Positions 17,748-25,616 of a stretch of 32,165 bases of DNA are shown in pieces. Position numbers and translations under genes: made by a program. Each line of letters starts with the position of its first letter. The stretch's first letter is position 1. Source of the stretch: Bacteroidales bacterium (GTDB lineage: Bacteria > Bacteroidota > Bacteroidia > Bacteroidales > Muribaculaceae); NCBI GenBank assembly GCA_030524765.1, contig JAUNGA010000023.1:1-32165 (forward strand), in the 5' to 3' direction. The notes under the pieces were generated by a model, which had not been told where the DNA came from, ran no database searches, and saw only the letters and a program-made list of their open reading frames with translations.

Positions 17748-18712
17748 CAACGGTTTGCGAAGAGCGACTCGACAAACTCGCGTTTGTCAAATACCTGCAG
17801 ATCGCCTATACCCTCGCCCAAGCCTATGTATTTCACCGGTATCTTGAACTGGTCGCTGATACCGATCACCACGCCTCCACGGGCTGTACCGTCAAGCTTG
17901 GTAATTGCAAGGTCGGTTACCTGTGTCGCTGCCGAGAACTGACGAGCCTGCTCAAATGCGTTCTGGCCTGTAGAACCGTCAAGCACGAGAAGGACCTCTT
18001 GCGGAGCCTCGGGTACGACACGCTCCATTACGCGCTTGATCTTCGACAGCTCGTCCATGAGGCCTTTTTTGTTGTGCAGACGACCGGCGGTGTCGATGAT
18101 AACAACGTCAATATCGTTGGCGACTGCCGACTGCAGTGTATCGAACGCCACAGCTGCCGCGTCAGAGCCCAGTTGCTGTTTCACTACCGGCACACCGGCC
18201 CGACGGCCCCACTCGTCGAGCTGCTCGACAGCCGCGGCACGGAATGTGTCGGCTGCGCCGAGCATCACCTTGTATCCGGCCTGCTTGTAACCATACGCAA
18301 GTTTGCCGATGGTGGTTGTCTTGCCGACACCATTCACACCGACAACCATTATCACGTAAGGTTTCTTTCCCTCGGGCACACGGAATTCGCCGTTGGTCGA
18401 TACCGAATTGTCGTTCTCGGCGAGCAGATCGCTGATCTCCTCGATAAGCATCTCGTTGAGCTCGTTCATGTCGACATATTTATCATCACGGGCACGAGCC
18501 TGTATGCGGTCAATGATGCGAAGGGTCGTCTCGGCCCCCACATCACCGGATATAAAAATCTCTTCGAGCTGGTCGAGAAAATCGTCGTCGATGGTCTTGC
18601 GACCGATGACGGCGCGTTTCAGACGGCCCCACACGCCCTCTTTGGTCTTTTCAAGACCTTTGTCGAGGGTCTGTTTTTTCTCTTTAGAAAAGATACTACT
18701 GAAGAATCCCAT
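17747..18712 (-). CDS. ftsY: Signal recognition particle receptor FtsY
   Basis: SRP-type GTPase that receives ribosome-SRP complexes at the inner membrane. The 321 residues contain the N domain (about 15-100) and the G domain with the P-loop VGVNGVGKTTT (K131), DTFRAAAVEQLDEW, DTAGRLHNKKGLM, TKLDGTARGG and the closing GLGEGIGDLQVF. There is no long acidic A domain, as usual outside the enterobacteria. It is first in the six-gene chain and has a good -7 box 24 bases upstream. Confidence 0.97.
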   Translation of the reverse strand: MGFFSSIFSKEKKQTLDKGLEKTKEGVWGRLKRAVIGRKTIDDDFLDQLEEIFISGDVGAETTLRIIDRIQARARDDKYVDMNELNEMLIEEISDLLAENDNSVSTNGEFRVPEGKKPYVIMVVGVNGVGKTTTIGKLAYGYKQAGYKVMLGAADTFRAAAVEQLDEWGRRAGVPVVKQQLGSDAAAVAFDTLQSAVANDIDVVIIDTAGRLHNKKGLMDELSKIKRVMERVVPEAPQEVLLVLDGSTGQNAFEQARQFSAATQVTDLAITKLDGTARGGVVIGISDQFKIPVKYIGLGEGIGDLQVFDKREFVESLFANR

Positions 18713-18735
18713 TTTGATTGAGTTTATTTGAAATG

Positions 18736-18743
18736 CAAAGTTA
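18736..18743 (-). promoter_or_regulatory. -7 box TAACTTTG for the ftsY-rimO-menF-SGNH-SGNH-MBOAT chain
   Basis: TAACTTTG on the minus strand fits TAnnTTTG and lies 24 bases before the ftsY start. The -33 region overlaps the T-tract of the terminator at 18767-18808 and has no clear TTG. I saw no second TAnnTTTG box between ftsY and the MBOAT gene that is likely to matter, so the six genes may depend on this one. Confidence 0.6.
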
Positions 18744-18766
18744 CAAAAAAATGCGTGTTTTATGAT

Positions 18767-18808
18767 AAAAAATCGCGGTAAATCGAGTTGTCAACACGAT
18801 ATACCGCG
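18767..18808 (-). terminator. Rho-independent terminator of the DUF4405 gene
   Basis: A 12-base inverted repeat (18774-18785 against 18797-18808, CGCGGTAAATCG with one mismatch) closes an 11-base loop. On the minus strand it is followed by six T residues (18772-18767). It sits 25 bases after the stop of the gene at 18833 and just before the ftsY promoter, separating the two transcription units. Confidence 0.75.
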
Positions 18809-18832
18809 TATATTTATGGCAAATGGAGATTT

Positions 18833-19297
18833 TTATCTGATTAGGGCCTTTAACCTGGCAACCATATGACCGATAGCGAAAACGCCGATAAGCAATCCGC
18901 AGCCCTGATGGAAACTGATAAGACCGTGCAGCCCACAGAGAATCAGAATGCCTGTGACTGCGACAGCAACAAACAACATAGTGAAAACGGGCATCAGACG
19001 ATATTGCACAACACAATACCATTTGGACGGCTCGACCTGCAGCAGATGACGATACCAGCCACGGTTGACCCAAATATGCATACAGCCCGATATTATAGAT
19101 ACGATACCGGCGACAAGATGCCACGTGCGCAACGATGTGACGAGTTCGGCCGAATCGTCACGCCATGCGGTATTCAGCCATATGCCGCTGGCTATTGTCA
19201 CCATAAAAGCTATCGCAAGTAGCGAGTTGAGCACTGCCACGAAACGTATCCCGGCGGGTCTGATTGTCTTGTCTTTTGAGGTTGCTATCGGATGCAT
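18833..19297 (-). CDS. Four-helix membrane protein, DUF4405-type, likely b-type cytochrome
   Basis: The 154-residue protein has four predicted membrane helices (about 17-41, 58-78, 101-121, 128-147). Helix 2 carries H60 and H74, and helix 4 carries H130 and H144. Both pairs are 14 residues apart, the spacing seen in helices that hold two stacked hemes in cytochrome b proteins. H84 and H124 lie in loops. The arrangement (WHLVAG, MHIWVN, FHQGCG, GHMVAR) matches DUF4405-type proteins. A role in quinone or membrane electron transfer is inference. It is a single gene, divergent from a nitroreductase and followed by a terminator. Confidence 0.75.
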   Translation of the reverse strand: MHPIATSKDKTIRPAGIRFVAVLNSLLAIAFMVTIASGIWLNTAWRDDSAELVTSLRTWHLVAGIVSIISGCMHIWVNRGWYRHLLQVEPSKWYCVVQYRLMPVFTMLFVAVAVTGILILCGLHGLISFHQGCGLLIGVFAIGHMVARLKALIR

Positions 19298-19366
19298 ACA
19301 GATGAAATTTTAACGTTATAACATCCTTTTTGACATGAGAGTTCACCTTTGCAATGGAATAATGAT

Positions 19367-19374
19367 TATCTTTG
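19367..19374 (+). promoter_or_regulatory. -7 box TATCTTTG for the nitroreductase gene
   Basis: TATCTTTG fits TAnnTTTG and lies 20 bases before the ATG at 19395, leaving a leader of only about 14 bases. The nearest TTG (19349-19351) has a 15-base spacer, shorter than normal, so the -33 element is unclear. No CAAAnnTA was found in 19298-19394 for the divergent DUF4405 gene. The only other feature there is an 8-base palindrome GTTATAAC at 19315-19322. Confidence 0.55.
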
Positions 19375-19394
19375 CGGCATATAAACCGAATGAT

Positions 19395-20159
19395 ATGCAG
19401 ATACCAGAATACTTCAGCCAACGCCACACCGTGCGTCAGTACAGTGACAAAGAGATTTCAACTCAGCAGCTCAACGCGATGCTCGATGCGGCGTCTCACG
19501 CTCCAAACACCGGCAACATGCAGTGGTACAGTGTAATTGTCACACGCGATGACGAGCAGAAACGCCGGTTGGCACCGCTGCATTTCGGACAGCCACAGAT
19601 TTGCGATGCCAACGTCGTATTGACATTCTGCATTGATCTGAGGCGTTTTGAGTTATGGTGCCGTAAACGCGAAGCCGAGCCGGGATTCGATAATTTCCAG
19701 TCATTTGTGGCATCGATGATAGACACCTCACTTGTAGCCCAGCAGTTGTGTACTGTGGCCGAAATGCAAGGCATCGGCACGTGCTATCTGGGAACCACCA
19801 CATACAAAGCCCGTCAAATTGCCGAAGTACTCGATCTGCCTGTCCGGGTGGTGCCCGTGGCGACAGTGACCCTCGGTTATCCATCCTCAGGCAAAGTGGC
19901 TGACGGAGGCTCATGGCGTCTGCCGGTCAGCGCCTGGGTACACGACGAGACATATCACGAACCCTCGGCAGCAGACATCGACAGCTGGTATGCGTCGCTC
20001 GAAGCAGATCCGCAGTCTCAGAAATTTATTGACGAAAACAATAAGAAAACGCTCGCGCAAGTATTCACCGACGTGCGCTATCCACGCACTTCAGCCGAAC
20101 AATTTTCAAAGGCATACCTCGATTTTATCAAGGAAAACGGATTCGGAACAGAATATTAG
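19395..20159 (+). CDS. NfsA-like nitroreductase family oxidoreductase
   Basis: FMN-dependent NAD(P)H oxidoreductase of the nitroreductase fold, 254 residues. The FMN-binding start RHTVRQYSDKEIS, the segment AASHAPNTGNMQWYSVIV and the later GIGTCYLGT with VPVATVTLGYPS are characteristic; the length and C-terminal extension resemble the NfsA/FRP group. ATG 19395 (MQIPEYFSQRHTVRQYS) is chosen over an upstream ATG at 19335, because that one lies upstream of the -7 box. The physiological substrate cannot be inferred. The 3' end is nine bases from the convergent thioesterase gene. Confidence 0.9.
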   Translation: MQIPEYFSQRHTVRQYSDKEISTQQLNAMLDAASHAPNTGNMQWYSVIVTRDDEQKRRLAPLHFGQPQICDANVVLTFCIDLRRFELWCRKREAEPGFDNFQSFVASMIDTSLVAQQLCTVAEMQGIGTCYLGTTTYKARQIAEVLDLPVRVVPVATVTLGYPSSGKVADGGSWRLPVSAWVHDETYHEPSAADIDSWYASLEADPQSQKFIDENNKKTLAQVFTDVRYPRTSAEQFSKAYLDFIKENGFGTEY

Positions 20160-20168
20160 AACCTTATG

Positions 20169-20621
20169 TCAAGGATTGAACTGCCGACCTTCATAGGCTT
20201 CAAGATGTGAGCGCCATGAGTCTGAGACCGGAGCCGACTGGCCGGTCTTTATGTCAAATCCGGCCATAACGGTGGTACACTGACATTTGACATCGCCCGA
20301 GTCGGGATTGACTATACGCTGATCAAGCACAACTGATTTGTCACCAACCTTGACAGTAGTGGTCAACACCTCAAGACGTTCCTCGATAAATGTGGGCGAG
20401 AAAAAGTTACAGTTGATGTTGACAACCACCAAAGCAATGGCATGGGCGTCAAACTCGGCTCCCATCACCGCACGGAAATATTGCAGCTTGGCAAGATCGA
20501 AGAATTCAAGATATACCGTGTTGTTGACATGACCGAACATATCTACGTCGTTGAAACGCAGCTGTACCGGCAGTTTATGGCGATAAGGGAATAATGGCTG
20601 GGGGATGCGTGGGTTTGACAT
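20169..20621 (-). CDS. Hotdog-fold acyl-CoA thioesterase (4HBT/YbgC type)
   Basis: The 150-residue single hotdog domain has the 4-hydroxybenzoyl-CoA thioesterase signature FNDVDMFGHVNNTVYLEFFD, with the likely catalytic aspartate D27. It hydrolyses some acyl-CoA or acyl-ACP, but which one is not readable. Since the window encodes MenF, MenD, MenB, MenC and MenE but no dedicated DHNA-CoA hydrolase, it is a candidate for that step; general fatty acyl-CoA housekeeping is equally plausible. It is last in the alaS-esterase-recF-DUF721 chain, four bases after its upstream neighbour. Confidence 0.88.
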   Translation of the reverse strand: MSNPRIPQPLFPYRHKLPVQLRFNDVDMFGHVNNTVYLEFFDLAKLQYFRAVMGAEFDAHAIALVVVNINCNFFSPTFIEERLEVLTTTVKVGDKSVVLDQRIVNPDSGDVKCQCTTVMAGFDIKTGQSAPVSDSWRSHLEAYEGRQFNP

Positions 20622-20625
20622 AATT

Positions 20626-20916
20626 TCAGTGTAAAACGATTTTTTTGATTACAGGTGTGCCGACGGCATCGTTGATGCGGGCAACAAGAGCATCGGTCAT
20701 AAATGAGAGTTCGCTTTTAAGAGCTGCCGATGTCATGTAGACATGCATCACATCACCATCGATATAACGGCGAACTGTTGCCCGGTTTATATCGTGGCCA
20801 AGCAGCTCGCTCCACAGATAGCATGCTTTCTGACGGTCGAATTCGGGTTGAGATCCACCAGAATCAATAATATCCGATATGATATCGCCGACTCGGCGTG
20901 CCTCAGTCTTTTTCAT
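20626..20916 (-). CDS. DUF721/DciA-like protein
   Basis: A 96-residue protein with the DUF721 layout: an N-terminal basic helix (MKKTEARRVGDIISDII), the WSELLGHDINRAT core (family pattern W-x-x-x-x-G) and the VYMTSAALKSELSFM segment. The family includes DciA, which helps load the replicative helicase in bacteria lacking DnaC. A location next to recF, with a 14-base overlap, is a frequent context. A replication role is family knowledge, not shown here. Confidence 0.85.
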   Translation of the reverse strand: MKKTEARRVGDIISDIIDSGGSQPEFDRQKACYLWSELLGHDINRATVRRYIDGDVMHVYMTSAALKSELSFMTDALVARINDAVGTPVIKKIVLH

Positions 20917-22015
20917 GAACCGTCATCGGATTGAACCCACCGTCACACACCGACCACATACGATAATCAGAGCCTATCGCCTCCATTATTTCGTCAAGAT
21001 GCTTGCGGTTGGTATCGGTTATAAATATCTGGCCGAAATCGTCACGTGCCACGAGTTTGATGATACGCTCGACCCGTGTGGCATCAAGTTTATCAAATAT
21101 ATCATCGAGCAACAGCAAAGGTGCCACCGGTGTGGTGCGGCGCAAAAAGTCATATTGAGCAAATCGCAGAGCAACGGTAAATGTCTTGGTCTGTCCCTGT
21201 GAAGCCGTGCGTCGCACATGCATATCGTTGAGCATGAACTCAATATCGTCGCGATGAGGCCCGACAGTAGTATAATGCAATATACGGTCGCGGGTACGGG
21301 CATGTTCAAGTGCGTCAATCAAAGCAGCATGGTCGGCACCTGATGGACAGAAAGTGAGACGCGCCCGCTCGCCGTCGCCGGCAATACCGGCATAATATCG
21401 GTCAAAAATTTCGCTAAGTTCTGCCACTATAGCCGTGCGTCGCGATCGGATGACCGATGCGGCGGCATCCATCACCATCTCTACCGACTCATAGAGTGTG
21501 GCATCGGCAATCTCATCGCGCAACATGCGGTTGCGTTGCTCAAGAGCCTGACCATAGCGTATGAGAGCATCAAGATAGACCGGATCACTCTGCGATATGA
21601 TCATGTCTACAAATCTGCGGCGCTCGTCTGACGCACCGGTGACAAGCTCGAGGTCGGCAGGCGCCACCATAACAGCCGGGAAAAGGCCGATATGACTGCT
21701 TAGTCGCTTATACTCCTTGCCACCACGTTTGAACGATTTGCGCACTCCGGCACGCAAGCCGGCCGTGAGCTCCTCGTCGATGCCATTTCGATTGTATCGT
21801 GCCGCCACGATTCCGAATGTTTCTCCGCGTCGTATAAGCATCGAATCAGGCACACGTGTATAGCTTTTGGTAAAACTCAAGAAGTAAATCGCATCAAGCA
21901 GATTGCTCTTGCCCATGCCGTTGTCACCCAAAAGACAGTTTACTTTGGGCGAGAACTCAAGAGACGCCGAAGCGATGTTCTTGAAATTTGTGAGCGAGAG
22001 CGATTGCAATCTCAT
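20903..22015 (-). CDS. recF: DNA replication and repair protein RecF
   Basis: SMC-like ATPase that acts with RecO and RecR to load RecA at gaps. At 370 residues it has standard length. It begins MRLQSLSLTNFKNI, has Walker A GDNGMGKSNLL (K36), the SQGQTKTFTVALRFAQY signature region and Walker B LLLLDDIFDKLD. It shares an ATGA overlap with the upstream esterase gene and overlaps DUF721 downstream by 14 bases. Confidence 0.96.
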   Translation of the reverse strand: MRLQSLSLTNFKNIASASLEFSPKVNCLLGDNGMGKSNLLDAIYFLSFTKSYTRVPDSMLIRRGETFGIVAARYNRNGIDEELTAGLRAGVRKSFKRGGKEYKRLSSHIGLFPAVMVAPADLELVTGASDERRRFVDMIISQSDPVYLDALIRYGQALEQRNRMLRDEIADATLYESVEMVMDAAASVIRSRRTAIVAELSEIFDRYYAGIAGDGERARLTFCPSGADHAALIDALEHARTRDRILHYTTVGPHRDDIEFMLNDMHVRRTASQGQTKTFTVALRFAQYDFLRRTTPVAPLLLLDDIFDKLDATRVERIIKLVARDDFGQIFITDTNRKHLDEIMEAIGSDYRMWSVCDGGFNPMTVHEKD

Positions 22016-22830
22016 TTTCCGGCTTTTTTGAATGCTTCGTTGAAAAAAAGCAGATGATAAAGCAGCGAATTGCGCCAGTATGCCTGCGAATGAGTGCCGG
22101 GACGCGATGTATAATCGTGGTCTATACCTGCATCAAGCAATGCCTTATGCAAATCGTCGTTTACAGCAGCAAAAAAGTCAGACGCACCACAATCAAAAGC
22201 AATATTCAGCTGACCGGGCTTGAGCGTCGGCACGAGATTGATTACAGTATGTGAATTCCACACATCTTCATTGTCTTTTTTCTCGCCCAGGCGCAATTTC
22301 ATCTTCCATTTCTCAGGGAAAGGACGTATGTCGACACCGCCCGACATAGAGGCGGCGCTGCCCCATATATCGCTGTGACGCATACCCAGCCACAGAGCGC
22401 CATGACCGCCCATGCTCAAACCGCTGACAGCCCGCATCGAGGCCTCAGGGAAAGTAGGATAGTGCATATCGATATAGGGCACAAGGTCATAAACAAAAAA
22501 TGACTCCATCTGCATCTTAGGATCGACCGGCGAATCCCAATACCAGCTGTCGCGACCGTCTGGCATTACAATCACAAAGCCATAACGGTCGGCCAATTCA
22601 GGCAGGTCGGGACGCATCTTTATCCACGATTTGTGATCGCCGCTGAACCCGTTGAGCAGATATACCGTGGGATAGCGGGCATCAGCCCTACCCGTTTCCG
22701 GCGTAATCACAACCACCGACTCGGGTGTATCGAGATATTTGTTGGCGATACTGAGAGTATCGACCACCGCCGCACGCATGCCTGCAAATGCGAGGCATAA
22801 CGCGAGCAGAGTCATCATTTGTTGTTTCAT
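22012..22830 (-). CDS. Exported alpha/beta-hydrolase esterase (esterase D / antigen 85-like fold)
   Basis: The 272-residue protein has a signal peptide (about 1-20, ending MRAAV) and a putative-esterase fold. The catalytic set is visible: nucleophile S139 in GLSMGGHG, likely D218 in CGASDFF and H247 in RPGTHSQAYW. YPTVYLLNGFSGDHKSW and VIVMPDGRDSWYWDSP match the family, which includes S-formylglutathione hydrolases, feruloyl esterases and siderophore esterases. Export makes formylglutathione hydrolase unlikely; an ester-linked glycan or plant substrate is possible. It sits between alaS (18-base gap) and recF (ATGA overlap), so expression is probably coupled to housekeeping genes. Confidence 0.87.
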   Translation of the reverse strand: MKQQMMTLLALCLAFAGMRAAVVDTLSIANKYLDTPESVVVITPETGRADARYPTVYLLNGFSGDHKSWIKMRPDLPELADRYGFVIVMPDGRDSWYWDSPVDPKMQMESFFVYDLVPYIDMHYPTFPEASMRAVSGLSMGGHGALWLGMRHSDIWGSAASMSGGVDIRPFPEKWKMKLRLGEKKDNEDVWNSHTVINLVPTLKPGQLNIAFDCGASDFFAAVNDDLHKALLDAGIDHDYTSRPGTHSQAYWRNSLLYHLLFFNEAFKKAGK

Positions 22831-22848
22831 GGCATTGTGTATGATATA

Positions 22849-25476
22849 TTATTTCACGATAGCATCGCGCATAATCTCGAAGGCAGCTTCGAGATTGTCG
22901 GCATCCTTACCGCCGGCCTGAGCGAATCCGGGCTGACCGCCGCCACCGCCTTTTATGGCCTTGGCTGCACTGCGTATTATCGCTGATGCGTTAAGACCGC
23001 CCTTGACAAGATCCTCAGTGACCATCATTGTGAGCAGAGGCTTATCTGTGATGTCGCGGGTAGCCGCAATAAATACAGTTGATTCGGGAGATTTGGCTCG
23101 TACGCCGAATGCGATATTTTTTACAATATCAGGGATACGCACGCCTCGCATAGACGCCACCTTAATGCCATTGACAGTCTCGGCCGTCTCCAAGACTTTT
23201 TCAGTCATGACGGCAACACGCTCGTTGAATGCTTCTTCGGCCTGACGGCGCAGATCGGCATTATCGTCGAGCGACTTACGCAATGCACCGACTACATCGG
23301 GAGCATTGTTGAGCATACTGCCAACAGCCTGCAACGTGCGGTGCATCTCATCAAACACATCTTCCACAGCCGAACCGGTGATTGCCTCGATACGACGGAT
23401 GCCAGCAGCGATCGAGCTCTCGCTGACGATCTTGATCATACCGATATTACCCGTATTTGACACATGCGTGCCACCGCAAAGCTCTACCGAGTCTTCGTAT
23501 TTGATCACACGCACCTCTTCGCCATATTTCTCGCCAAAGAGAGCCATTGCACCCATGGCGCGTGCCTCGGCGATAGGCATTTCGCGGTGCTCGTCAAGAG
23601 GGATAGCCATACGCACACGTCTGTTGGCCAAACGCTCGACTTTAGAAAGTTCTTCAGGAGTGACCTTCTGGAAATGAGAGAAGTCAAATCGCAGCGAGTG
23701 AGGACCTACGAGTGAGCCTTTCTGCTCTACATGTGTGCCCAGCACCTCGCGAAGTGCCTGATGCAACAAGTGGGTCGCTGTATGGTTGCAAGAAATGGCC
23801 ATGCGGTTTTCTCGGTCGATCTCTGCACGGAAAGACGATGCGGGATTGGCGGGAAGGACCTTGCTGAGATGCACACCCATGCCGTTCTCGCGTTTGGTAT
23901 CGTAGATTTCAATCGACTCGCCTGTCTCTATGTCAACGAGTTTACCACGATCGCCACACTGTCCGCCCATCTCTGCATAGAATGGTGTCGTTGCAAGCAC
24001 GATCTGATAATATTCCTGATTTTTCTGTTTTACCTTGCGATATCGCAGGATATTTGTCTCAGTGACATCAAGATCATAACCTACAAACTGCTGTTCGCCC
24101 TCGTTTACTGTCACCCAATCGGTGGCCTCGACGGCTGCAGCGCTACGTGCACGTTGTTTCTGAGCCTGCATCTCGGCGTCGAAACCGGTCTGATCAAGAG
24201 TCATACCCTTTTCTTTAAGTATAAGCTCTGTAAGGTCAAGAGGGAAACCGTAAGTATCATAGAGCACGAATGCCTGCTTTCCCGAGATTTCTTTCTCTCC
24301 CTTGGCCTGAGCCTCGGCGATTGCATCGTCAAGCATACGGATACCATTCTCAAGTGTACGCAGGAACGAGTCCTCCTCTTCCTTGATAACACGCATGATC
24401 AAATCGCGTTGTGCGGGCAGCTCGGGATAAGCGTCGCCCATGCTCTCGATAAGAGTATCGATAAGCCGATACATGAAAGCTGATTTCTGACCAAGGAATG
24501 TGTAGGCATAACGCACTGCACGACGCAAGATGCGGCGTATCACATAACCGGCTTTGGCGTTTGAAGGCAACTGTGAGTCGGCAATAGAGAACGCGATAGT
24601 ACGCACATGATCTGCGACAACACGCATAGCCACATCAACCTCATGGTCTTTGCCATATTCTTTACCCGACAGTTGGGCTATCTTGTTGATCAGCGGAGTG
24701 AATACGTCGGTATCATAGTTTGATGTCTTGCCCTGCAGGGCCATGCACAGACGCTCGAAACCCATACCGGTGTCAATGACCTTGGCAGGCAGCGGCTGCA
24801 GAGACCCGTCGGCAAGTCGGTTGTACTGCATGAACACGAGGTTCCAGATTTCAATTACCTGAGGATGATCTTTATTGACGAGCGATGCGCCGGAAACCTC
24901 GGCACGCTCGGCATCACTGCGCAGGTCTATATGAATCTCAGAGCAAGGACCGCACGGACCGGTATCGCCCATCTCCCAGAAATTGTCATGTTTATTGCCA
25001 TTTATGATATGGTCAGTGGGCAAATGCTTCTCCCAGATCGCGGCGGCCTCGTCGTCGCGACCCAGACCTTCAGCCGGCGAACCTTCAAATACGGTCGCAT
25101 AAAGGCGCTCGGGATTTAGACCGATCACATCTACCAAAAACTCCCATGCCCAGTCGATGGCCTCTTTTTTGAAATAATCGCCAAACGACCAGTTGCCGAG
25201 CATCTCGAACATGGTATGATGGTAAGTGTCGTGACCGACCTCCTCGAGATCATTGTGCTTGCCGCTGACACGCAGACATTTCTGCGAGTCGGCCACACGG
25301 TGATATTTCGCCGCCTTGTTGCCGAGGATTATATCTTTGAACTGGTTCATGCCGGCATTGGTGAACATCAGAGTGGGATCGTCTTTGATTACCATAGGTG
25401 CCGAGGGCACGATGTGATGGCCCTTGCTCTCGAAGAAATCTTTGAAAGACTTACGTATCTCTTTAGCGGTAAGCAT
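22849..25476 (-). CDS. alaS: Alanyl-tRNA synthetase
   Basis: The 875-residue class II synthetase has the full AlaRS layout. The catalytic domain starts with [18 protein letters not shown] and contains [11 protein letters not shown] and GMGFERL. The editing domain has the zinc motifs HTATHLLH and [10 protein letters not shown]. The C-Ala end is glycine-rich ([18 protein letters not shown]). It is first in a five-gene minus-strand chain and has a good promoter at 25550-25580. Confidence 0.98.
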   Translation of the reverse strand: MLTAKEIRKSFKDFFESKGHHIVPSAPMVIKDDPTLMFTNAGMNQFKDIILGNKAAKYHRVADSQKCLRVSGKHNDLEEVGHDTYHHTMFEMLGNWSFGDYFKKEAIDWAWEFLVDVIGLNPERLYATVFEGSPAEGLGRDDEAAAIWEKHLPTDHIINGNKHDNFWEMGDTGPCGPCSEIHIDLRSDAERAEVSGASLVNKDHPQVIEIWNLVFMQYNRLADGSLQPLPAKVIDTGMGFERLCMALQGKTSNYDTDVFTPLINKIAQLSGKEYGKDHEVDVAMRVVADHVRTIAFSIADSQLPSNAKAGYVIRRILRRAVRYAYTFLGQKSAFMYRLIDTLIESMGDAYPELPAQRDLIMRVIKEEEDSFLRTLENGIRMLDDAIAEAQAKGEKEISGKQAFVLYDTYGFPLDLTELILKEKGMTLDQTGFDAEMQAQKQRARSAAAVEATDWVTVNEGEQQFVGYDLDVTETNILRYRKVKQKNQEYYQIVLATTPFYAEMGGQCGDRGKLVDIETGESIEIYDTKRENGMGVHLSKVLPANPASSFRAEIDRENRMAISCNHTATHLLHQALREVLGTHVEQKGSLVGPHSLRFDFSHFQKVTPEELSKVERLANRRVRMAIPLDEHREMPIAEARAMGAMALFGEKYGEEVRVIKYEDSVELCGGTHVSNTGNIGMIKIVSESSIAAGIRRIEAITGSAVEDVFDEMHRTLQAVGSMLNNAPDVVGALRKSLDDNADLRRQAEEAFNERVAVMTEKVLETAETVNGIKVASMRGVRIPDIVKNIAFGVRAKSPESTVFIAATRDITDKPLLTMMVTEDLVKGGLNASAIIRSAAKAIKGGGGGQPGFAQAGGKDADNLEAAFEIMRDAIVK

Positions 25477-25549
25477 CTTGAGTATATATTGTTTTAGTTT
25501 GATTTTAAATTCCGATATAATATTTGTACTTTATGCACAAAAACTCGTG

Positions 25550-25580
25550 CAAAATTACGATAAAAGCCCTAAATTTGCAA
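25550..25580 (-). promoter_or_regulatory. alaS promoter, TTG-N20-TAATTTTG
   Basis: On the minus strand TTG at 25580-25578 and TAATTTTG at 25557-25550 are separated by 20 bases, a close match to the Bacteroidetes consensus. The leader to the alaS start is about 65 bases. The promoter interleaves with the opposing -7 box of the M23 peptidase gene (25570-25577), which lies inside its spacer. Confidence 0.75.
25570..25577 (+). promoter_or_regulatory. -7 box TAAATTTG for the M23 peptidase gene
   Basis: TAAATTTG fits TAnnTTTG and lies 39 bases before the ATG at 25617. The expected -33 position (about 25547) has no TTG. The box lies within the alaS promoter spacer, so the two divergent promoters probably compete. 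Confidence 0.6.
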
Positions 25581-25616
25581 CTAAATTTTATGTAACAGCC
25601 ATCACCCGGCACCGAC

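Noticed and set aside
17612..18721. A 369-codon plus-strand open frame opposite rimO and ftsY
   Set aside because: The minus strand encodes unmistakable FtsY with all GTPase motifs. The plus frame has no recognisable domain, and its sequence is what FtsY codon usage reflects on the other strand.
18713..18832. Search for rpmB, rpmG or a small ribosomal gene upstream of ftsY
   Set aside because: These often precede ftsY in Bacteroidales, but the 120 bases here contain only a promoter box and a terminator.
23731..24483. A 250-codon plus-strand open frame inside alaS
   Set aside because: It is antisense to the conserved AlaRS sequence, with no family motif and no promoter box.
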